From: Verrucomicrobiota bacterium
Lineage (GTDB): Bacteria > Verrucomicrobiota > Verrucomicrobiia > Limisphaerales > UBA9464
NCBI GenBank assembly: GCA_025360495.1
Contig: JANYCC010000217.1
Location: 1 to 32,315 of the forward strand
Direction: 5' to 3'
Length of the DNA: 32,315 nt
The position numbers were made by a program, and so were the translations under genes. Within the stretch, counting starts at the first letter, position 1; every line of letters starts with the position of its first letter. Shown here in pieces: positions 15,748 through 24,976 of the stretch. Below the pieces are notes generated by a model. That model was not told the DNA's origin. It did no database searches and was given only the letters and a program-made list of their open reading frames with translations.

Positions 15748-17157
15748 ATGTCTTCGCACGAAAAATCGCCAGAGGCGGCCGGGCCCACCAACCGCCGCCA
15801 ATTCCTCAAACGGTCCACGGCGGCCGCCACCGTCCTCGCCGCCGCCGGCAGTCTCCGCACCCCCATCTACGGCCAGGCCCAGGCCCCATCGGTCAATGTC
15901 GTCGGCGCCAATGACCGCCTGGTCATCGGCTTCGTCGGCGTCGGCGGCCAGGGCAGCGGCGCCCACGTCAACGGCAACAACGAGCATTTCAAGGAAAACA
16001 ACATCACCGTCGCCGCCGTCTGCGATGTCTCCCAGCATCGCGTCGACGAAAACGTGAAAAAGATCACCGATGCCGGCGCCGGCACGCCCCAAGGGTACGG
16101 CGACTATCAAAAGGTGATGGAACGTAAGGATATCGACGTCATTTTCTGCGCCACCGTCGATCATTGGCACACCCGCGTTTCCAAGGCGGCCCTGCAGTCC
16201 GGCAAACACGTCTACGTCGAGAAGCCGATGACCCGGTATCTCGCCGAGGCGTTTGAGCTGTACGACACCGTCAAGAGCACCGGCAAGATCCTCCAGGTCG
16301 GTTCCCAAGGCTGCTCCGACATGAAGTGGCACAAGGCCGCGGAATGGATCAAAGCGGGCAAAATCGGGCCGATCGTGATGCTTCAGGGCAGTTACATGCG
16401 CAACAATCCGTGGGGCGAATGGAACTACACGATCCAACAGTGGGCCACCGCCCAGGACATCAACTGGAAGATGTGGATGGGCAGCCAGATCCAGACCCAC
16501 GAACCGTTCAACGCCGACCACTATTTCCGCTGGCGCAAATACTACCCGTATTGCTCCGGCCTGCTGGGCGACCTGTTTCCGCATAAGCTCCACCCGTACA
16601 TGCTCGCGACCGGCAACCCGGAATTCCCGGTCCGTGTCGCCGCCGTCGGCAGCAAGAAGTTCAACACCGACCTGCGCAAGGAAGGCCGCAAGCCCGAACA
16701 GGAGACGAAATACCAGCGCGACGTCGAGGAGGTCATCCAGTTGATCGCCGAATTCCCGAGCGGCTACGTGATGCACATCACGTCCTCGACGGTGAATGAA
16801 CAGGGCACCCAGGAACGCATCCGCGGTCACAAGGCCACGCTCGACATGGCCGGCAACAAGATCCAACTCAACCCGGAACGCTCTTTCTCGGAGGAGATCG
16901 ACCCGCAAACCTCCGAGGGTTTCCCGGCCGAGAGCGTCCCTGCCCACCACAAAAACTTCTACGAGTCGATCCGCGCCAACAAACAGCCCAACGCCGGCAT
17001 CGACCTGGCCACCAAGGTGCAGACGGTCATCTCCCTGGCGGAAACCTCGGATCGCCTCGGGGTGATGTGCTACTTCGACGAGAAGACCCGCAAAGTCGCC
17101 GACGGTCTCGGCCGCGAGATCAAGCCGCTCTATTACGGTTGGGACAAGAATTCCTGA
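15748..17157 (+). CDS. Tat-exported Gfo/Idh/MocA family oxidoreductase
   Basis: A 469-residue NAD(P)-dependent oxidoreductase of the large Gfo/Idh/MocA group, expected to act on sugars or cyclitols. The N-terminus has a twin-arginine signal (NRRQFLK at residues 15-21, then an Ala-rich core to about residue 44), so it is exported folded with its cofactor. The Rossmann motif GFVGVGGQGSG is at residues 61-71, the conserved HVYVEKPM segment places the catalytic-type Lys near residue 159, and DHWHTRVSKAAL precedes it. The C-terminal domain is characteristic of the Planctomycetota/Verrucomicrobiota branch (GDLFPHKLHPYMLATG, MHITSSTVNEQGTQERIRG). The start was placed at 15748 because it precedes the Tat motif. 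It is a single-gene unit closed by a strong terminator. The substrate cannot be named. Confidence 0.9.
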   Translation: MSSHEKSPEAAGPTNRRQFLKRSTAAATVLAAAGSLRTPIYGQAQAPSVNVVGANDRLVIGFVGVGGQGSGAHVNGNNEHFKENNITVAAVCDVSQHRVDENVKKITDAGAGTPQGYGDYQKVMERKDIDVIFCATVDHWHTRVSKAALQSGKHVYVEKPMTRYLAEAFELYDTVKSTGKILQVGSQGCSDMKWHKAAEWIKAGKIGPIVMLQGSYMRNNPWGEWNYTIQQWATAQDINWKMWMGSQIQTHEPFNADHYFRWRKYYPYCSGLLGDLFPHKLHPYMLATGNPEFPVRVAAVGSKKFNTDLRKEGRKPEQETKYQRDVEEVIQLIAEFPSGYVMHITSSTVNEQGTQERIRGHKATLDMAGNKIQLNPERSFSEEIDPQTSEGFPAESVPAHHKNFYESIRANKQPNAGIDLATKVQTVISLAETSDRLGVMCYFDEKTRKVADGLGREIKPLYYGWDKNS

Positions 17158-17176
17158 GCCACCGCGACCCCACCCA

Positions 17177-17206
17177 GGCCGGCGCCCCGATGCGCCGGCC
17201 TTTTTT
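17177..17206 (+). terminator. Intrinsic terminator after the Gfo/Idh/MocA gene
   Basis: A perfect 8-bp GC stem (GGCCGGCG at 17177-17184 with CGCCGGCC at 17193-17200, 8-nt loop) is followed directly by six T (17201-17206), 20 bp after the stop codon. It is the clearest rho-independent terminator in the window. Confidence 0.92.
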
Positions 17207-17245
17207 GTGCCCACACTCCCCGGCGACACCCGGGCCACACCGCCA

Positions 17246-17274
17246 TGGATTTCTCCGGTCCGACCGCGTAGCCT
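17246..17274 (+). promoter_or_regulatory. Weak candidate promoter of the DAHP synthase gene
   Basis: TAGCCT at 17269-17274 lies 11 bp before the ATG at 17286 within a GCGTAGCCT context like that at 15701. The hexamer 17 nt upstream (TGGATT, 17246-17251) is a poor -35. The position implies a nearly leaderless mRNA. Low confidence. Confidence 0.22.
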
Positions 17275-17285
17275 GACTCTTGGTT

Positions 17286-18359
<1,074 letters not shown>

Positions 18360-18363
18360 TCGC

Positions 18364-18546
18364 ATGACCTCCGCTCCCATCGACTGGCACGGCACCACGG
18401 CCGCCGCGGTGCTGGTCGTCGTGGGGATCCTCGCGATCATCGTCGCGTGGAAACTGTCGAAATTCCTGCTGAAACTCGGCGTTTTGCTCGTACTCCTTGC
18501 GATCGCCGCCGGTTGCGTCCTGTGGTGGTCCGGCCGACACTTCTGA
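18364..18546 (+). CDS. Small two-helix membrane protein
   Basis: A 60-residue protein with two hydrophobic segments (about residues 13-29 and 36-55) separated by a short basic loop (WKLSKFLLK), consistent with a helical hairpin in the inner membrane and both ends on the same side. There is no family match that I recognise. The ATG is 4 bp after the DAHP synthase stop, so it is read from the same transcript and probably translated by reinitiation. It ends 11 bp before the convergent glgB 3' end. The coding call rests on the clean ATG, operon spacing and hydrophobic pattern; function is unknown. Confidence 0.55.
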   Translation: MTSAPIDWHGTTAAAVLVVVGILAIIVAWKLSKFLLKLGVLLVLLAIAAGCVLWWSGRHF

Positions 18547-18557
18547 ACCCACCCCGA

Positions 18558-20807
18558 TCAACCGCCGGACCGGAAGACGGTGATGCTCAGCGGCGGCAAC
18601 TGGAGCACGGCGGAATGCCGCTGGTTGTGGACGCTGAAATCTTCGGCGACGACCCCGCCGGCGTTCCCGGCATTGCTGCCGCCATACAATCCTGAATCAC
18701 TGTTGAGCACCTCGCGCCAGGCACCGCCGACCGGCAGGCCGACGCGGTAATTCGGGCGCGGGGTCGGCGTCAGGTTCAACACGATCACCAGATGGGTGGC
18801 CGGCGCCGGATCCACCGGAAGACCGCACTCGCGCCGGGCGGCCTCCAGTTCCTCCGGCCGCAATTGCCGCGCAAAGGAGAGCACACTGTTCTCGTGGTCC
18901 GAGCAGTCGATCCATTGGAAACCCTCCGGTTCGAAATCCCCACGCCAAAGGGCCGGCTCACGGGCATAGAGCGCATTGAGATCGGCGACCCACTGTTGGA
19001 CCCCGCGATGGTACGGGCCCGCGTTCAACAGCCACCAATCCAACTCCCCGTTCGCATCCCATTCCTTCGTCTGCCCGAACTCGCCCCCCATGAAGAGCAG
19101 CTTCTTTCCCGGGAACATCCATTGGTAACCCAGCAACACCCGCAGGTTCGCGAAGGCCTGCCAGTCATCCCCCGGCATCCGTTTCCGCAACGAACCCTTC
19201 CCGTGCACCACCTCATCGTGCGAGAGGGGCGACACAAAATTCTCCTGGAAATGGTAGAGCATCGCGAACGTGAGGTCGTTCTGGTGATATCTCCGGTAAA
19301 TCGGGTCGCGGCCGAAGTAGTCCAGCGTGTCGTGCATCCAGCCCATGTTCCACTTGAGGCTGAATCCCAGCCCGCCCAGCCAGGGAGGCCGCGACACCAT
19401 CGGCCAGGACGTGCTCTCCTCGGCGATGGTCACCACCCCCGGATGCTCGGTGTGGACGACATGGTTCACATGCCGCAGGAATTCCACGGCCTCGAGATTT
19501 TCCCGTCCGCCGTGCCGGTTCGGGACCCATTCACCCTCCTTGCGCGAGTAATCGAGATACAGCATCGAGGCCACCGCATCCACCCGCAGGCCGTCGATGT
19601 GGAAACGCTCACACCAAAACAGGGCATTCGCCGTGAGAAAATTGCGGACCTCATGGCGGCCGAAATTGAAGATCAGGGTGCCCCAATCCTGATGCGCACC
19701 CTGCCGCGGGTCCTCGTGCTCATAAAGCGCCGTCCCGTCGAATTTCGCCAGGGCCCACGTGTCCCGCGGGAAATGCGCCGGCACCCAATCCACGATGACC
19801 CCGATGCCGGCTTCGTGCAGGGAGTTGACCAGGAATTGGAAGTCGTCCGGCGTCCCATAACGGCTGGTCGGCGCGAAGAATCCCGTCACCTGATAACCCC
19901 AACTCGGATAATAGGCGTGCTCGGCGACGGGCAGGAATTCCACATGCGTGAAACCCATCTGCGTCACGTATTCGATCAGCGGCGCCGCCAAATCCCGGAA
20001 ACCCGGTGATTCGGTCGTCGATTTCTTCCGCCACGACCCGAGATGCAGTTCGTAAATGCTCATGGGACGACGCAGGGCGTTGGCCTGCCGCCGCCGGTCC
20101 AGCCACGCACGGTCCGTCCACTTGAATTTCTGCGTGTCCCACACCACCGCCGATTGCTTGGGCGCGATCTCAAAATGGAAACCGAACGGGTCGGTCTTGA
20201 GATGCAGCCCGCCCTGCCGGTCCAACACTTCAAATTTGTACAACGCCCCCGCACCCACGCCGGGCAGGAAGATCTCCCAGACCCCGGACGCCCCCAACTG
20301 CCGCATCGCGTGACGCCGGCCGTCCCAGTTGTTGAAGTCGCCCACGACCGATACCCGTTGGGCATTCGGCGCCCACACCGCGAACGAAACCCCCGGCACG
20401 CCGTCGAGGCTTTCCAGATGGGCCCCCAACGCCTCGTACAATTGGTGGTGGTTCCCCTCGTTGAACAGATGGAGGTCCGTCTCCCCCAACGTCGGCCAGA
20501 ACGAGTACGGATCGCGTCCCTGCGTCCGCGAGCCATCCGCCCACGTGATCACCAGGTCATAGGCATAAACCTGCGTCGCGCCCCGCGTCACCCCCTCGAA
20601 AACGTCCGTCTCCCCCAACCGCTGCAGTTCAAAACGCGGCTGGTCCGACTCATGGACCGGCACCAACTCGACCCCCAATGCCCCCGGCAGAAGGGCGCGC
20701 GCCACCAAGCCGCTGCCGTCGCCCAGCGGGTGGAAACCCAGGATGGAGTGGGGGGACTGATGGACGATTCGCGTGAGCGATTCGAGTTCCGCCGGACTCA
20801 ACAGCAT
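18558..20807 (-). CDS. glgB: 1,4-alpha-glucan branching enzyme (GH13)
   Basis: GlgB cuts alpha-1,4 glucan chains and rejoins them as alpha-1,6 branches in glycogen. The 749 residues have the long bacterial layout: an extra N-terminal module (about 1-115, with HQSPHSILGFHPL), a CBM48 domain (about 135-225; VSFAVWAPNAQRVSVVGDFNNWDGR), and the GH13 barrel. Region I is VIVDWVPAHF (Asp340), the nucleophile is Asp410 in DGLRVDAVASMLYLDYSR, the acid/base is Glu463 in TIAEEST, and Asp531 lies in SHDEVVHGKGSL. A C-terminal beta domain closes the protein. It is a lone minus-strand gene between the DAHP synthase unit and the DUF1549 unit, and must work with glgC (3049-4344) and a glycogen synthase not in the window. 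Confidence 0.96.
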   Translation of the reverse strand: MLLSPAELESLTRIVHQSPHSILGFHPLGDGSGLVARALLPGALGVELVPVHESDQPRFELQRLGETDVFEGVTRGATQVYAYDLVITWADGSRTQGRDPYSFWPTLGETDLHLFNEGNHHQLYEALGAHLESLDGVPGVSFAVWAPNAQRVSVVGDFNNWDGRRHAMRQLGASGVWEIFLPGVGAGALYKFEVLDRQGGLHLKTDPFGFHFEIAPKQSAVVWDTQKFKWTDRAWLDRRRQANALRRPMSIYELHLGSWRKKSTTESPGFRDLAAPLIEYVTQMGFTHVEFLPVAEHAYYPSWGYQVTGFFAPTSRYGTPDDFQFLVNSLHEAGIGVIVDWVPAHFPRDTWALAKFDGTALYEHEDPRQGAHQDWGTLIFNFGRHEVRNFLTANALFWCERFHIDGLRVDAVASMLYLDYSRKEGEWVPNRHGGRENLEAVEFLRHVNHVVHTEHPGVVTIAEESTSWPMVSRPPWLGGLGFSLKWNMGWMHDTLDYFGRDPIYRRYHQNDLTFAMLYHFQENFVSPLSHDEVVHGKGSLRKRMPGDDWQAFANLRVLLGYQWMFPGKKLLFMGGEFGQTKEWDANGELDWWLLNAGPYHRGVQQWVADLNALYAREPALWRGDFEPEGFQWIDCSDHENSVLSFARQLRPEELEAARRECGLPVDPAPATHLVIVLNLTPTPRPNYRVGLPVGGAWREVLNSDSGLYGGSNAGNAGGVVAEDFSVHNQRHSAVLQLPPLSITVFRSGG

Positions 20808-20872
20808 GGACGATACGCTACCGGGGAATCATCCGCCCGCCCATCGGCAAATTCACATCCGGATTTTTGCAC

Positions 20873-20899
20873 AGCAAAGGGTGCAAAGGGCGCCAAATG
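20873..20899. repeat. Short intergenic 9-bp repeat
   Basis: Three imperfect 9-bp units (AGCAAAGGG, TGCAAAGGG, CGCCAAATG) lie back to back in the 182-bp gap between glgB and the DUF1549 gene. Similar GCAAAGG-type repeats are often scattered between genes in bacterial genomes. No function is evident. Confidence 0.5.
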
Positions 20900-20989
20900 G
20901 CTTCCTGAGTCAACAAACAGGGCCTGAGGCGTAACCTCACCTCCCAGGGAAGCGTCCGTTTCAACGTCGGCTTCGCGGGCCGTCCATCA

Positions 20990-22930
20990 ATGAGCCATTT
21001 CGGTCAAAGGATTCGTTTCGTCGTCGGGTTGCTCCTCGCCGCGGCTCTCGGAATGTCCACCGCCACGGCCGAGGCCAAGGCCCCGACCGATCCCGTCGAG
21101 GCCCGCGCGTTCTGGTCCCTCCAGCCTCCCCGGGACACCCCTGCCCCCCAGGTCCGCAATGCCACGTGGCCGGCATCGGACACCGATCGTTACCTGCTCG
21201 CCCGGATCGAGGCTGCCGGACTCGCGCCCGTAGGGGATGCCGACCCCACCACCCTGTTGCGACGGGTCCATTTCGATCTCACCGGCCTCCCGCCCACCCC
21301 CGACGAAATCGCCCGCTTCCGAGGCGACCCGTCCCCAAAGGCCTACGTCGCCGTGGTGGATGGTTTGCTGGCGTCGCCCCGATTCGGCGAGCGTTGGGGT
21401 CGCCATTGGCTCGATGTCGCACGTTATGGTGAAAGCACGGGCAAGGAGCGCAACTTCGCCTTTCCCGAGGCCTGGCGTTATCGCAATTGGGTCTTCGATG
21501 CCCTGAATGCGGACCAACCCTATGACGCCTTTCTCCGCGAACAGATCGCCGGCGACCTGTTGCCTGATGCGGACATCCCCACCCACAATCGCCAGACGAT
21601 CGCGACCGGCTTCCTCGCCATCGGTCCGAAAAGCCTCAATGAACGGCGCCGCGAGCAGTTCCTCATGGACGTCGTGGATGAACAGATCGATGTCACCACC
21701 CGCGCGATCCTCGGGATGAACATCGCCTGTGCGCGGTGCCATGACCACAAGTCGGACCCGGTGACCCAAAGTGATTATTATGCCTTGGCGGGGATTTTCC
21801 GGAGCACCGACACGCTCTATGGCACCGAGACCAACCGGGGTAACCGCCAACCGTCGGGCTACGTTACGCTGGCGGCCGAGGGTACGCGGGCGACGGGTGT
21901 GCCGGGCGGCTCGGGCGGAGCCTCGCCCTACCGAACCGACGGTTCCCGCACCATGGGCGTGCAGGACGGACACCCGATGCAATGTGCGCTGCTCCAACAC
22001 GGCGAGATCAACCAGCGCGGACCGCTCGTGCCCCGTGGCTTTGTGGCGGTGCTCCATTCCACCGATCCGCAACCGATTCCGGCGAACATCAGTGGACGCC
22101 GCGAATTGGCCGACTGGCTGACCTCGCCGTCCAATCCGCTCACCGCCCGCGTCGAGGTCAATCGTGTCTGGCTCCATCTGTTCGGCCGCGGATTGGTCAC
22201 CACCCCCGACAATTTTGGACGGAGCGGCGAGCGGCCCAGCCATCCGGAATTACTGGATCATCTGGCCGTGGAATTCCTGCAGGATGGCTGGTCGGTGAAA
22301 CGCTTGGTGCGCCGCCTGGTCCTGACCCACGCTTACCGCCTGGATTCGACCGCCGGGGCCGCCGCCCAGGCCACCGATCCGGACAATGTCTTGCGATCAC
22401 ACGCCAACCTGCGTCGCTTGGATGCGGAGGCGATTCGGGACGCCATGCTGTCCGTGGCGGAACAGTTGGAACTGGATCGGCCCGTCGGATCCCCCGTTTC
22501 GCGCTGGGGCGACGGACCGGTGCGTCGTGGGATGGGCGATCGCCTCGATCCCATTGTGTGGCATCGGAGTGTCTACCTGCCGGTGATCCGGGGCCATGTG
22601 CCCGAGGGATTGGAGGTTTTCGATTTCGCGGAGCCGAGCCTGCTCGTGGCGGAACGCGATGCAACCAACGTCCCGGCCCAGGCACTCTATCTCATGAACA
22701 GTCCCTTCGTGGACGGCGCCGCGCGGGGATTGGCCCGTCGGTTGGCCGGCGCGCCGGACCGCACCGCCCGGATTCGCGAGGCCTGGCTGCTGACCCTCGG
22801 AAGGGAACCCACCGCCACGGAAGAACGCCGGGCCGTGGTCTACCTTTCGTCGGGCGACGGACCCTTGCGCGCCTGGACCACGCTGTCGCAATCGCTCCTG
22901 GTCTGCGCTGAATTCCGTTATCTGCGCTGA
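20990..22930 (+). CDS. DUF1549/DUF1553 domain protein (PSCyt2/PSD1 type)
   Basis: A 646-residue exported protein with a signal peptide (about residues 1-28). The DUF1549 (PSCyt2) part covers about 55-260: LLRRVHFDLTGLPPTPDEI, FGERWGRHWLDVARYGES, then the heme-like CARCHDHKSDPV motif. The DUF1553 (PSD1) part covers about 370-625: NPLTARVEVNRVWLHLFGRGLV, GRSGERPSHPELLDHLA, LRRLDAEAIRDAML, PAQALYLMNSPF. These proteins are abundant in Planctomycetota and Verrucomicrobiota and are thought to take part in glycan degradation or redox chemistry; no defined reaction is known to me. Unlike many relatives it lacks the N-terminal PSCyt1 cytochrome c domain. It is followed after 14 bp by a DUF1501 gene, the usual partner. 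Confidence 0.92.
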   Translation: MSHFGQRIRFVVGLLLAAALGMSTATAEAKAPTDPVEARAFWSLQPPRDTPAPQVRNATWPASDTDRYLLARIEAAGLAPVGDADPTTLLRRVHFDLTGLPPTPDEIARFRGDPSPKAYVAVVDGLLASPRFGERWGRHWLDVARYGESTGKERNFAFPEAWRYRNWVFDALNADQPYDAFLREQIAGDLLPDADIPTHNRQTIATGFLAIGPKSLNERRREQFLMDVVDEQIDVTTRAILGMNIACARCHDHKSDPVTQSDYYALAGIFRSTDTLYGTETNRGNRQPSGYVTLAAEGTRATGVPGGSGGASPYRTDGSRTMGVQDGHPMQCALLQHGEINQRGPLVPRGFVAVLHSTDPQPIPANISGRRELADWLTSPSNPLTARVEVNRVWLHLFGRGLVTTPDNFGRSGERPSHPELLDHLAVEFLQDGWSVKRLVRRLVLTHAYRLDSTAGAAAQATDPDNVLRSHANLRRLDAEAIRDAMLSVAEQLELDRPVGSPVSRWGDGPVRRGMGDRLDPIVWHRSVYLPVIRGHVPEGLEVFDFAEPSLLVAERDATNVPAQALYLMNSPFVDGAARGLARRLAGAPDRTARIREAWLLTLGREPTATEERRAVVYLSSGDGPLRAWTTLSQSLLVCAEFRYLR

Positions 22931-22944
22931 CTCCACTTCTTTCC

Positions 22945-24318
22945 ATGAATCTCCCGGACCCCTCGTCGCGCCGGCATTGGCTGAAATCCGTCTCCGCAGG
23001 TTTCGGCTGGATGGCTTTTGCGGGCGTTGCCTCCCAGGCGGCGGCGGCCGAAACCAATGTCAGCCTCGCCCCCCGCCCGCCGCATCATCGTCCCCGGGCA
23101 CGCCGCGTGATCTTTCTTTGCATGCAGGGCGGTCCGTCCCAACTCGACACCTTTGACCATAAGCCCCGTCTGAAACAGCAGGACGGGCTTCCAGGTCGGG
23201 GCCGGGGCGGCGCCAACCTGTTCGGTTCACCGTTTGCTTTCGGGCAGCATGGGGCTTCCGGATTGTGGATCTCCTCGTTGTTTCCGCATCTGAGCCGTCA
23301 CGCCGACCGGCTTTGCGTGGTGCGTTCGATGTGCACCGACCTGCCGAACCATCCGCAGGCATTCGTGCAACTCCACACCGGGAGCACCCAATCGGTGCGG
23401 CCCTCGATGGGTGCGTGGGTGCTCTATGGCTTGGGGACTTCCGACCAGAATCTGCCCGGCTTCATCACCATCAACCCGCCGCCCCAATTTGGTGCGCAGA
23501 ATTATGGCAGCGCCTTTCTCCCGGCCGTTTACCAAGGCACGCGGTTGGACGGCGAACGCGGCTCGGGGACGGGCTTCACCATCGGGAACGTCCGTCACCC
23601 ATGGCTGGCCCCGGACGCACAACGCCGCCAACTCGATTTCGTGCAGGCCATGAACCGGGACCTGTCCGTGCAGACCGGCGGACATCCCGAGATCGAAGGG
23701 GCGATCCAGTCGCTCGAACTCGCCTTCCGGATGCAATCCGAAGTCCCCGCCGTCCTTGATCTGAAGGGTGAACGCCCGGAAACCCTGATCCGTTACGGCA
23801 TCGGAGGCGGGGCGACCGACGGATTCGGACGGCAATGCCTGCTGGCGCGCCGTCTGGCCGAGGCCGGGGTTCGCTTTATAGAACTGGGACATAATGGTTG
23901 GGACCAACACCAGAACCTGAGTGCCGATCTCGCTCGCAATTGCCGGGCGATCGACCAGCCGATCGCCGCGTTATTGGACGATCTGCACGGACGCGGATTG
24001 CTGGAGGACACGCTGGTGGTCTGGGGTGGCGAGTTCGGTCGGACGCCGGACAACCGCCGGTCGGATGGACGCGACCATAATGCCAAAGGCTTCACGTTTT
24101 GGCTCGCGGGCGGCGGGGTGCGCGGCGGACTCGCATATGGGGCGACCGATGAATTGGGGTATGAAGCCGTGGAAAACAAAGTCCACGTCCACGACCTGCA
24201 CGCAACGCTGCTGCACCTGATGGGCCTCGACCATGAACTCCTGACGTTCCGATACGGCGGACGGGATTACCGGCTCACCGACGTGCACGGAAATGTAGTG
24301 CGCGGGATCCTGGCATAA
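22945..24318 (+). CDS. DUF1501 (sulfatase-like) Tat-exported protein
   Basis: A 457-residue protein of the DUF1501 family, which has an alkaline phosphatase/sulfatase-like fold. The N-terminus has a twin-arginine signal (SRRHWLKS, residues 8-15, followed by GWMAFAGVAS). Family hallmarks are VIFLCMQGGPSQLDTFDHKP, VRSMCTDLPNHPQAFVQLHTG, RFIELGHNGWDQHQNL, VVWGGEFGRTPDNRRSDGRDHNAKGFTFWLAGGGV, and the closing DLHATLLHLMGLDHELLTFRYGGRDYRLTDVHG. The metal-site Asp/His residues are present; the formylglycine C-x-P-x-R sulfatase site is absent. It starts 14 bp after the DUF1549/DUF1553 gene and almost certainly works with it outside the cytoplasmic membrane. The substrate is unknown. Confidence 0.92.
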   Translation: MNLPDPSSRRHWLKSVSAGFGWMAFAGVASQAAAAETNVSLAPRPPHHRPRARRVIFLCMQGGPSQLDTFDHKPRLKQQDGLPGRGRGGANLFGSPFAFGQHGASGLWISSLFPHLSRHADRLCVVRSMCTDLPNHPQAFVQLHTGSTQSVRPSMGAWVLYGLGTSDQNLPGFITINPPPQFGAQNYGSAFLPAVYQGTRLDGERGSGTGFTIGNVRHPWLAPDAQRRQLDFVQAMNRDLSVQTGGHPEIEGAIQSLELAFRMQSEVPAVLDLKGERPETLIRYGIGGGATDGFGRQCLLARRLAEAGVRFIELGHNGWDQHQNLSADLARNCRAIDQPIAALLDDLHGRGLLEDTLVVWGGEFGRTPDNRRSDGRDHNAKGFTFWLAGGGVRGGLAYGATDELGYEAVENKVHVHDLHATLLHLMGLDHELLTFRYGGRDYRLTDVHGNVVRGILA

Positions 24319-24400
24319 AATGCGTGTGACGGGGCAACAGGAGGGTCAGAATTGACAGGATACAATGGACGCAAGAAGGACGGGATTGCGTCAGCCGCCG

Positions 24401-24460
24401 ATGCCATGCCTCTGGCCAGGAACGGGTCTGTGATTCTGTCGCTGTTGAAGGGCATGGCAT
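24401..24460. repeat. 10-bp inverted repeats flanking a 40-bp segment
   Basis: ATGCCATGCC at 24401-24410 is the exact reverse complement of GGCATGGCAT at 24451-24460. The right arm abuts the stop codon of the nucleotidyltransferase remnant. It may be a long-loop hairpin or a trace of a small mobile element; the rest of 24319-24460 shows nothing recognisable. Confidence 0.5.
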
Positions 24461-24653
24461 TCATGTCCTCTTCGTGACGGCCAGGGTCGCCAGCGTGTCG
24501 CGGAGCACGGGGATGACAAGCCGGTCTTTGGGCCGATTCGCCGCCTCCTTGCTGGCCAATATCCGGTCCAGGGACAGGACCTTCAAAGTGATGCTGGACC
24601 AGCGACTCCAGCAGACGGAGTTCACTTTCGGAAAGCGGCAAAACCTCGGCCAC
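24461..24653 (-). pseudogene. Remnant of a nucleotidyltransferase (toxin-like) gene
   Basis: Two ends of one gene appear to be joined out of frame. From GTG 24653 the first 22-24 codons read as a typical N-terminus for this group (LPLSESELRLLESLVQHH). From about 24586 another frame reads LKVLSLDRILASKEAANR and continues PKDRLVIPVLRDTLATL to a TGA at 24463-24461, which matches the C-terminal end of nucleotidyltransferases of the AbiEii/MNT-like type (S-K-x-A-x-x-R-x-K-D signature). The central part with the GS..D.D catalytic motif is absent. The simplest reading is an internal deletion of more than a hundred codons plus a frame change near 24582-24590. Continuation of the first frame to 24267 gives no recognisable protein. 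The intact small gene at 24622-24858 overlaps its start. Confidence 0.6.
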
Positions 24654-24858
24654 GGCGCAAACTCCGGTAAAGCCGCTCCTGCGGCGGTGATTGCAGCGAA
24701 ATCAAAGCCAGACGGACATTCTCCGGATCGGCGTCTGGATGCCGGGCCATCACTGAATCAACCCCCGCCGAAAGCTCAATTGCCCAAGCCAGCGCAGCGG
24801 CCTCCGTCGCGTCCGCCGTGTCGCCACCGTCCACCGCGATTGTCGAAGGGTCGGTCAC
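24622..24858 (-). CDS. Small protein, probable partner (antitoxin-like) of the decayed nucleotidyltransferase
   Basis: A 78-residue protein read from GTG 24858. It has an acidic N-terminus (VDGGDTADATE), a helix-rich middle (AAALAWAIELSAGVDSVMARHPDADPENVRLALISL) and a basic tail (PPQERLYRSLRRGRGF). I recall no named family with certainty, but small proteins with an HPDADPENVR ... PPxERLxRSLxRGR pattern placed directly before nucleotidyltransferase genes fit the context. The remnant nucleotidyltransferase begins inside its last codons (32-bp overlap), the normal arrangement of a coupled two-gene module. The reading frame is intact although its partner is broken, so it may be an orphan antitoxin. 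An in-frame start at 24996 would overlap the ligase and adds low-complexity sequence. No clear ribosome binding site is seen. Confidence 0.5.
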   Translation of the reverse strand: MTDPSTIAVDGGDTADATEAAALAWAIELSAGVDSVMARHPDADPENVRLALISLQSPPQERLYRSLRRGRGFAAFRK

Positions 24859-24976
24859 TGGGGAGGAGTTTAGCTGCCTGTTCCTACACGTCGAGCTTGT
24901 CTGTCGGGGCGATAGGGGCCCGTCAGGCAACCCCGCCTTGATCTTGGATCCGAAGAAAGAGACCGGATTCAAGCCG

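Noticed and set aside
15373-17238. A 621-codon open frame antisense to the Gfo/Idh/MocA gene
   Set aside because: Low-complexity Gly/Val/Asp composition with no domain; the plus strand has a complete Tat-exported oxidoreductase and terminator.
20860-20910. Possible CRISPR-like array before the DUF1549 gene
   Set aside because: The units are only 9 bp, imperfect and without spacers.
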